Assembly (NCBI GenBank): GCA_031422555.1
Contig: JANPLZ010000180.1
Span: 1-6,619, forward strand
From: JANNAT01 sp031422555
Lineage (GTDB): Bacteria > Pseudomonadota > Alphaproteobacteria > Rhodobacterales > Rhodobacteraceae
DNA: 6,619 nt
Direction of reading: 5' to 3'
In this document: piece after piece, positions 1 through 4,422 of the stretch
How the letters are laid out: every line of letters starts with the position of its first letter
Position numbering within the stretch: position 1 is the first letter of the stretch
Program-made: the position numbers and the translations under genes
The notes under the pieces: model-generated
What the model was told of the DNA's origin: nothing
The model's database searches: none
The model's input: the letters and a program-made list of their open reading frames with translations, nothing else

Positions 1-1401
1 GTGGTGATTGACGGGCCGGTTGGCTGTGAAAACCTGCCGGTGACATCCGTGTTGCACTATACCGACGCGCTGCCGCCGCATGAATTGCCGATTGTTGTCA
101 CGGGTTTGGGTGAAGAAGAACTGGGCCGTGATGGCACCGAAGGGGCGATGTTGCGGGCGTGGAAAACGCTTGATCCTGCCCTGCCCGCAGTGGTGGTTAC
201 GGGTTCCATTGCCGAGATGATCGGTGGCGGCGTCACCCCCATGGGCACCAATATTCAGCGCTTTTTGCCGCGCACCATTGATGAAGATCAATGGGAATGC
301 GCCGACCGCGCGATGACGTGGATTTTTACCGAATTTGGCATGACCAAGGGCCGTATGCCGCCAGAGGCCAAGCGTGACGTGGGCCAACGCCCCCGCGTCA
401 ATATTCTGGGGCCGATGTATGGCGTGTTCAACATGGCGTCGGATTTGCACGAAATCCGCCGTCTGGTGCAGGGCATTGGCGCAGATGTGAACATGGTGCT
501 GCCTTTGGGCGCGCATGTGGCCGAAATGCGCAATCTGGTGAATGCCGACGCAAACGTGGTGATGTACCGCGAATTTGGCCGAGGCTTGGCCGAGGTGTTG
601 GGCAAACCCTATGTTCAAGCCCCGATTGGCGTCGATTCCACCACGAAATTCCTTCGCAAATTGGGCGAGATTCTGGGACTTGATCCAGAACCATTCATCG
701 AACAGGAAAAGCATTCCACCCTGAAACCGGTGTGGGATTTGTGGCGGTCGGTCACGCAGGATTTCTTTGCCACGGCATCCTTTGGCATCGTGGCGACTGA
801 GACTTATGCCCGCGGCATCCGCAATTATCTGGAAGGTGATCTTGGTCTGCCTTGCGCCTTTGCGATTGCCCGACTGCGTGGCAAGAAAACGAACAATGAG
901 GCCGTGCGCGGCCTGCTGAAACAGCACCGGCCCTTGGTTGTGATGGGGTCGATCAATGAAAAGATGTATCTGGCAGAAATGAAGGGCGGCTTTGGCCCGG
1001 CCCCTAGTTTCATCGCAGCCAGCTTTCCGGGGGCTGCCATCCGGCGGGCCACCGGCACCCCGATGATGGGCTATGCAGGCGCTGTGTGGATCTTGCAAGA
1101 AGTTTGCAACAGCCTGTTTGATGCGCTGTTTCATATCCTGCCCTTGGGCACCGAAATGGACAGCGCTGCGGCCACCCCCACCACTTTGCGGCGCGATTTC
1201 CCTTGGGATGTCGATGCGCAAATGGCGCTTGATCGAATTGTAAACACCCACCCCATTCTGACCCGGATCAGTGCAGCGCGGTCTTTGCGCGATGCGGCTG
1301 AAAAGGCTGCCCTTGATGCGGGCGCAGAGCGGGTGGTCCGAGAAACCGTAGAAGGGCTGGCAGGTGCTGCCTTTCTATTACCTGAAGGAGAAAAGACATG
1401 A
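1..1401 (+). CDS. bchZ: Chlorophyllide a reductase subunit Z, C-terminal ~95% (5' end outside window)
   Basis: BchZ is one of the two catalytic-component subunits (with BchY) of chlorophyllide a oxidoreductase. This nitrogenase-like enzyme takes electrons from the BchX iron protein and reduces ring B of the chlorin during bacteriochlorophyll a synthesis. The 466 visible residues begin at the left edge and are open there. The GTG at position 1 is probably an internal valine, because BchZ proteins are about 490 residues long, so roughly 25 N-terminal residues are missing. Visible marks are the VGCENLP segment near the left end, whose Cys9 probably corresponds to the BchZ cysteine near the N terminus thought to ligate the shared 4Fe-4S cluster. 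There is also a long nitrogenase-component-1-like core and, from about residue 400, a C-terminal segment (Trp402, then IVNTHPILTR) resembling the protochlorophyllide-reductase PCP_red domain. The stop overlaps pufQ as ATGA, suggesting translational coupling. Identity is firm by overall similarity and context; the cysteine role is from family knowledge. Confidence 0.96.
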   Translation: MVIDGPVGCENLPVTSVLHYTDALPPHELPIVVTGLGEEELGRDGTEGAMLRAWKTLDPALPAVVVTGSIAEMIGGGVTPMGTNIQRFLPRTIDEDQWECADRAMTWIFTEFGMTKGRMPPEAKRDVGQRPRVNILGPMYGVFNMASDLHEIRRLVQGIGADVNMVLPLGAHVAEMRNLVNADANVVMYREFGRGLAEVLGKPYVQAPIGVDSTTKFLRKLGEILGLDPEPFIEQEKHSTLKPVWDLWRSVTQDFFATASFGIVATETYARGIRNYLEGDLGLPCAFAIARLRGKKTNNEAVRGLLKQHRPLVVMGSINEKMYLAEMKGGFGPAPSFIAASFPGAAIRRATGTPMMGYAGAVWILQEVCNSLFDALFHILPLGTEMDSAAATPTTLRRDFPWDVDAQMALDRIVNTHPILTRISAARSLRDAAEKAALDAGAERVVRETVEGLAGAAFLLPEGEKT

Positions 1402-1619
1402 GCGATTTTACCGTCAACGGTGACGTGCAGCATGTGCAGCGCGTGCCCAAGACAGAGTTCTTCGTCTACTTCGCGCTGATCTTCACGCTGGCCTTGTTGC
1501 CCCACGCCATTGGTTGGGTCGCATCGGTGGTCCGGCGCGGACGGTTGCCCAAGTTTGGCCCGGTGGCCCGCGCGTGGAAAGATGCCCGCGCCGTCACACC
1601 CATGATTTTCCGCGGCTAA
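1398..1619 (+). CDS. pufQ: PufQ, bacteriochlorophyll-synthesis-associated membrane protein
   Basis: This 73-residue protein sits exactly where pufQ lies in Rhodobacter, between bchZ and pufB. PufQ is a small membrane protein required for normal bacteriochlorophyll production and suggested to carry or deliver pigment intermediates to the forming LH1 and reaction-centre complexes. Its exact biochemical role is unsettled. The sequence shows a polar N terminus (about 1-20), one strongly hydrophobic segment (about 21-45, including a PHAIGW motif) that fits a single membrane helix, and a basic tail (RRGRLPKFG and beyond) expected on the cytoplasmic side. The start is chosen for AAGGAG at 1385-1390, seven bases before the ATG, and for the 4-bp ATGA overlap with the bchZ stop. 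The TAA stop lies in the loop of a small hairpin (1611-1626). Confidence 0.93.
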   Translation: MSDFTVNGDVQHVQRVPKTEFFVYFALIFTLALLPHAIGWVASVVRRGRLPKFGPVARAWKDARAVTPMIFRG

Positions 1620-1626
1620 GGCCGCG
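1611..1626 (+). other. Hairpin with the pufQ stop codon in its loop
   Basis: A perfect 6-bp stem (CGCGGC with GCCGCG) closes a TAAG tetraloop holding the pufQ TAA. With one bulged C at 1610 the stem can extend by three T-A pairs (1607-1609 with 1627-1629). No T-run follows, so it does not look like an intrinsic terminator. It may be an mRNA-stability or processing element between pufQ and pufBA; this role is inferred. Confidence 0.4.
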
Positions 1627-1674
1627 AAACACCCATTCGTCCTTCCGGCAACGGGAGGGGGAAACATCGGAGGG

Positions 1675-1713
1675 GCATTCCGCCCACCGTGACCCGGCCG
1701 CAGGGAATGCGGC
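1675..1713 (+). promoter_or_regulatory. Two overlapping alternative hairpins upstream of pufB
   Basis: GCATTCC (1675-1681) can pair with GGAATGC (1704-1710), a 7-bp stem with a 22-nt loop. Alternatively GCCGCA (1697-1702) can pair with TGCGGC (1708-1713), a 6-bp stem with a 5-nt loop. The two share bases and exclude each other. They lie in the pufB leader, the region where Rhodobacter puf mRNA is processed into the abundant pufBA species. The complementarity is directly visible; a role in processing, stability or translation is inference. Confidence 0.35.
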
Positions 1714-1739
1714 GTCAGTCCGACGATCCGGAGGATAAT

Positions 1740-1889
1740 ATGGCTGATAAATCCGACCTGTCATTCACAGGTCTTACCGACAACCAAGCGCAGGAATTGC
1801 ACTCGGTTTACATGAGTGGGCTTTGGTTGTTCACAACCATTGCCGTCATTGCCCACGTGGCAGTGTTCATTTGGCGTCCATGGTTCTGA
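1740..1889 (+). CDS. pufB: Light-harvesting 1 (LH1) beta polypeptide
   Basis: This is the 49-residue beta apoprotein of the core antenna, which with PufA forms the ring around the reaction centre and binds bacteriochlorophyll a. The soluble N-terminal part (MADKSDLSFTGL) is followed by a single membrane helix (about 22-44) and the typical C-terminal WRPWF. Two conserved histidines are present. His21 is in the LHSVY motif, and His39 in the IAH motif is the bacteriochlorophyll magnesium ligand. The length matches Rhodobacter LH1 beta exactly. The ATG at 1740 is preferred because GGAGG (1730-1734) lies five bases upstream and the protein then starts like known beta chains. The frame stays open upstream to a GTG at 1689 and an ATG at 1707, but these have weaker support. 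pufA follows after 13 bases. Confidence 0.98.
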   Translation: MADKSDLSFTGLTDNQAQELHSVYMSGLWLFTTIAVIAHVAVFIWRPWF

Positions 1890-1902
1890 AGGGGATCAAG
1901 AT

Positions 1903-2085
1903 ATGAGCAAGTTTTACAAAATCTGGCTGATCTTCGATCCACGCCGCGTGTTTGTGGCGCAAGGGGTTTTCCTTTTCCTTCTGGCAGCAATGATCCACTT
2001 GGTCCTGCTGTCGAACCCTGCCTACAACTGGTTCGATATTTCTAACGCTAAATACGGTTATGTGCCTGTTGTTGCAGCACAATAA
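1903..2085 (+). CDS. pufA: Light-harvesting 1 (LH1) alpha polypeptide
   Basis: This 60-residue alpha apoprotein pairs with PufB in the LH1 ring. The N-terminal amphipathic part (MSKFYKIWLIFDPRRVF) sits at the cytoplasmic membrane face. The membrane helix (about 16-37) carries His32 in the MIHL motif, the bacteriochlorophyll ligand. Trp43 lies eleven residues later, in the region known to hydrogen-bond the pigment in LH1. The sequence is nearly identical to Rhodobacter sphaeroides LH1 alpha through the helix and diverges in the C-terminal tail. The start is set by AAGGGG at 1889-1894, overlapping the pufB stop, and by the conserved MSKFYKIW beginning. A strong hairpin follows the stop codon and probably stabilises the pufBA message. 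Confidence 0.98.
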   Translation: MSKFYKIWLIFDPRRVFVAQGVFLFLLAAMIHLVLLSNPAYNWFDISNAKYGYVPVVAAQ

Positions 2086-2097
2086 TCGCACGACCTT

Positions 2098-2125
2098 GTT
2101 GCGGGCGGCCCGCGCCGCCCGCGAC
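2098..2125 (+). promoter_or_regulatory. Intercistronic pufA-pufL mRNA-stabilising hairpin
   Basis: GCGGGCGGC (2101-2109) pairs perfectly with GCCGCCCGC (2114-2122) around a CCGC loop. A G-U, a U-A and a G-C pair can lengthen it to 12 bp (2098-2125). There is no following T-run, so it is not a normal terminator. In Rhodobacter capsulatus, hairpins in this spacer block 3'-to-5' decay so that pufBA mRNA outlives pufLMX mRNA, giving excess LH1 over reaction centre. Assigning that role here rests on position and stem strength. Confidence 0.8.
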
Positions 2126-2172
2126 CTAGACTGACACCACAAGACTGAACCTTTACTTCACACACTTGTCCG

Positions 2173-2199
2173 ACGGCCCCGCCGTGCCAGCTTTTCTGG
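2173..2199 (+). other. Two small hairpins in the pufL leader
   Basis: ACGGC (2173-2177) pairs with GCCGT (2181-2185) over a CCC loop, followed by CCAG (2187-2190) pairing with CTGG (2196-2199) over CTTTT. Both are short and could be chance in GC-rich DNA. They lie between the strong pufA hairpin and the pufL ribosome-binding site. A role in protecting the pufBA 3' end or as a cleavage region for the pufLM message is speculative. Confidence 0.25.
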
Positions 2200-2238
2200 T
2201 GCCAAATGGGTTGCCCGTCCAATCGCGGAGAGGGAAGC

Positions 2239-3087
2239 ATGGCACTGCTCAGCTTCGAACGAAAATACCGCGTGCCTGGTGGCACGCTGATCGGTGGCAA
2301 CCTGTTCGACTTTTGGGTCGGACCGTTCTACGTCGGTTTCTTTGGGGTCACGACCTTCTTCTTCGCGGCCTTAGGCACTTTGCTTATCTTTTATGGCGCG
2401 GCGATGGGACCAACCTGGAACCCATGGCTGATTTCGATCAATCCGCCGTCGATTGAAAACGGGCTGGGCTTTGCCCCGTTGATGGAGGGTGGTCTTTGGC
2501 AGATCATCACCATCTGCGCGACCTTTGCATTCATCAGCTGGGCCCTGCGCGAAGTGGAAATTGCCCGCAAACTGGGCATCGGGCTGCATGTTCCGGTGGC
2601 CTTTGGCTTTGCCATTCTGGCCTATGTCACCCTTGTGGTGATCCGCCCAATTCTGATGGGTTCGTGGGGCTATGCGTTTCCCTATGGCATCTTCAGCCAC
2701 CTCGATTGGGTCAGCAACACGGGCTATCAATACGGTAACTTTCACTACAATCCGGCCCACATGGTGGCGGTGACGTTCTTTTTCACCACCACTCTGGCGC
2801 TGGCACTGCATGGCGGTCTGATCTTGTCGGCGGCCAACCCGCCCAAAGGCCAGTTGATGAAAACACCAGACCACGAGGATACCTTCTTTCGTGATCTGAT
2901 CGGCTATTCGGTTGGCACCTTGGGTATCCACCGCGTGGGCCTGCTGTTGGCGCTGAACGCGGCGTTCTGGAGTGCGGTTTGTATCGTGATTTCCGGCACC
3001 ATCTGGTTTGACCAATGGGTTGTCTGGTGGGACTGGTGGCTGCAACTGCCCTTCTGGGCCGATATTCCTGGAGGCGTAAATGGCTGA
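2239..3087 (+). CDS. pufL: Photosynthetic reaction-centre L subunit
   Basis: PufL (282 residues, the usual Rhodobacter length) forms with PufM the core of the type II reaction centre that converts light into charge separation and reduces ubiquinone. Five hydrophobic membrane helices are evident. Counting Met1, His154 and His174 match the accessory and special-pair bacteriochlorophyll ligands. His169 matches the residue hydrogen-bonding the special pair. His191 and His231 match the non-haem iron ligands. The QB proton-path residues Glu213, Asp214 and Ser224 are present, as is Glu105 by the bacteriopheophytin. Nothing catalytic is missing. The start has a purine-rich GGAGAGGGA (2227-2235) just upstream and the conserved MALLSFERKYR beginning; an in-frame ATG at 2206 is rejected for lack of both. 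The gene overlaps pufM by eight bases. Confidence 0.99.
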   Translation: MALLSFERKYRVPGGTLIGGNLFDFWVGPFYVGFFGVTTFFFAALGTLLIFYGAAMGPTWNPWLISINPPSIENGLGFAPLMEGGLWQIITICATFAFISWALREVEIARKLGIGLHVPVAFGFAILAYVTLVVIRPILMGSWGYAFPYGIFSHLDWVSNTGYQYGNFHYNPAHMVAVTFFFTTTLALALHGGLILSAANPPKGQLMKTPDHEDTFFRDLIGYSVGTLGIHRVGLLLALNAAFWSAVCIVISGTIWFDQWVVWWDWWLQLPFWADIPGGVNG

Positions 3088-4003
3088 GTATCAAAACATC
3101 TTCACCCAAGTGCAGGTGCGCGCCGCACCCGAAATGGGCATGGTTGAAAACGTTGATCTGGGCAACCGGACGAAAAGCGCCAGCTATTCCAATCTGATGG
3201 GCTGGTTTGGCAACGCGCAGTTGGGACCGATCTATCTGGGCACCTTTGGCGTGATCTCGCTGGCGACGGGTGCGATCTGGTTCATGATCATCGGGGCGCA
3301 TTTCTGGCAGGTTGCCGGATATAACCCGGCGGTGTTTATGCGCGATCTGTTCTGGATGGCGCTGGAACCACCGGGGCCGGAATGGGGTCTGCGCATTCCG
3401 CCGATGCAGGAAGGCGGGTTGTTTCTGGTGGCGGGGTTCTTTTTCCTGATCTCGCTGTCCACATGGTGGGTGCGCACCTATCTGCGCGCCGAGGCTTTGG
3501 GCATGGGCAAACACGTCGCCTGGGCCTTTGCCGCGGCGATCTGGCTGGTGCTGGTGCTGGGCCTGATCCGTCCGGTGATGATGGGCAGTTGGTCCGAGGC
3601 GGTGCCTTACGGCATCTTCCCGCATCTGGATTGGACCAACCTGTTTTCGCTGACCTATGGCAACCTGTTCTACAATCCGTTCCACGCGCTTTCGATTGTG
3701 TTCCTTTATGGCTCGGCCGTGCTGTTTGCGATGCACGGGGCGACCATTCTTTCGGTGACCCGTCTGGGTGGCGACCGCGAGTTGGAACAAATTGTGGATC
3801 GGGGCACAGCATCCGAACGGGCGGCGCTGTTCTGGCGCTGGACCATGGGGTTCAATGCCACAATGGAAGGCATTCACCGTTGGGCCTGGTGGTTTGCCGT
3901 GTTGGTGCCGATCACCGGTGGCATCGGGATTTTGCTGACCGGCACGGTTGTCGACAATTGGTTCGTCTGGGCGCAAGTCCACGGCTATGCGCCCTTGGAT
4001 TGA
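3080..4003 (+). CDS. pufM: Photosynthetic reaction-centre M subunit
   Basis: PufM (307 residues) is the second core subunit of the type II reaction centre. It carries the QA site and shares the special pair and iron with PufL. Because it is one residue shorter near the N terminus, residue numbers counted with Met1 equal the standard Rhodobacter sphaeroides numbers. Visible residues are His182 and His202 (bacteriochlorophyll ligands), His219, His266 and Glu234 (iron ligands), Trp252 (QA packing) and Tyr210 (primary charge separation). Five membrane helices are evident, and the C terminus HGYAPLD ends where Rhodobacter PufM does, without an extension. GGAGG (3070-3074) lies five bases before the ATG, inside pufL. 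The 8-bp overlap ATGGCTGA with pufL implies coupled 1:1 translation. pufX follows after 21 bases. Confidence 0.99.
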   Translation: MAEYQNIFTQVQVRAAPEMGMVENVDLGNRTKSASYSNLMGWFGNAQLGPIYLGTFGVISLATGAIWFMIIGAHFWQVAGYNPAVFMRDLFWMALEPPGPEWGLRIPPMQEGGLFLVAGFFFLISLSTWWVRTYLRAEALGMGKHVAWAFAAAIWLVLVLGLIRPVMMGSWSEAVPYGIFPHLDWTNLFSLTYGNLFYNPFHALSIVFLYGSAVLFAMHGATILSVTRLGGDRELEQIVDRGTASERAALFWRWTMGFNATMEGIHRWAWWFAVLVPITGGIGILLTGTVVDNWFVWAQVHGYAPLD

Positions 4004-4024
4004 TCGGGCAGAAGGAGAAACATC

Positions 4025-4255
4025 ATGTCAGACAAAATCTACGGCGAAATCCCTCATATGACAGCTCTGCGGTATTGGGCTTTTGGCCAAATGATGCGGG
4101 GCTTTGGATGGGCAGCGGCGTTCTCGGTGGCGTTGGGAGTGATCTTTCTGGTGATCTGGGGGGTCAGCCTGCTGTTGCCCCAAGCCAGCAAGGAAGCGCC
4201 ATCGCCTTACAATTCGCAGTTGGAAATCAGCGCACCGCTGATCCTGACCGCCTAA
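4025..4255 (+). CDS. pufX: PufX, LH1-reaction-centre core protein
   Basis: PufX is a single-helix protein that interrupts the LH1 ring and lets ubiquinol leave the reaction centre; in some Rhodobacter species it also drives dimerisation of the core complex. This 76-residue copy lies directly after pufM, as expected. It keeps PufX marks: an MSDK start, the motif QMMRGFGWA (residues 22-30) with Gly26 and Gly28, one hydrophobic helix (about 29-51), a Leu-Pro at the helix end (51-52) and an AP-P pattern after it. It is a few residues shorter than the 82-residue Rhodobacter sphaeroides protein and much less conserved than its neighbours, which is normal for PufX. Two arginines near the helix end in that species (RVVGR) are replaced by hydrophobic residues. 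AAGGAG at 4012-4017 supports the start. Confidence 0.92.
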   Translation: MSDKIYGEIPHMTALRYWAFGQMMRGFGWAAAFSVALGVIFLVIWGVSLLLPQASKEAPSPYNSQLEISAPLILTA

Positions 4256-4264
4256 ATCCCTTTC

Positions 4265-4292
4265 GTGTCGGGCGGTGCAAATCGCCCGGCAC
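4265..4292 (+). other. Hairpin just after pufX, no T-run
   Basis: GTGTCGGGCG (4265-4274) pairs with CGCCCGGCAC (4283-4292), a 10-bp stem with one G-U pair and an 8-nt loop, starting nine bases after the pufX stop. No T-run follows, so it more likely protects the 3' end of puf mRNA from exonucleases, or pauses polymerase, than terminates on its own. Function is inferred from position. Confidence 0.6.
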
Positions 4293-4375
4293 ATCACACC
4301 GTTCGGGCCTTTATCCAGACCGAACTCTGGGCATTTTCCACGGCCCGGTTCCCTTCCTGCTCCACGCAGGACTTT

Positions 4376-4410
4376 GGTGCCGTGTGCAGGCCACGCGGCA
4401 CCCTTTTTAT
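4376..4410 (+). terminator. Rho-independent terminator between pufX and dxs
   Basis: The left arm (4376-4386) and right arm (4392-4402) form an 11-bp stem with one T-G pair around a CAGGC loop. One C and then five Ts (4404-4408) follow. This is the classical intrinsic-terminator layout and the best candidate for the end of the puf transcript. It ends only two bases before the dxs ribosome-binding site AGGTGA (4411-4416), so it could also act as an attenuator controlling how much transcription enters dxs. Confidence 0.75.
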
Positions 4411-4422
4411 AGGTGAAACCCA

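Noticed and set aside
1229..1243. Possible FnrL site beginning TTGATCGAATTG
   Set aside because: Only the left half matches TTGAT-N4-ATCAA; the right half does not. I also saw no TGT-N12-ACA PpsR palindrome in the spacers.
1229..1266. Possible puf promoter inside the 3' end of bchZ (TTGATC at 1229-1234 or TTGTAA at 1238-1243 as a -35 box)
   Set aside because: The Rhodobacter puf promoter is expected within or near bchZ, but no acceptable -10 box lies at the right spacing from either candidate.
1514..1738. A 74-codon + strand frame overlapping pufQ and the pufB leader
   Set aside because: Mostly an out-of-frame shadow of pufQ with no similarity I recognise and no good ribosome-binding site.
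2783..3982. A 399-codon open frame on the - strand opposite pufL and pufM
   Set aside because: It lies wholly antisense to two strongly conserved genes, is rich in Arg, Pro, His and Gln as expected of GC-rich shadow frames, and resembles no known family.
3382..4416. A 344-codon + strand frame running through pufM and pufX into the dxs leader
   Set aside because: It is an out-of-frame shadow of pufM and pufX; the true frames there encode recognisable proteins with ribosome-binding sites.
4256..4422. A thiamine-diphosphate riboswitch before dxs
   Set aside because: The leader lacks the conserved CTGAGA-type core and fits two simple hairpins instead.
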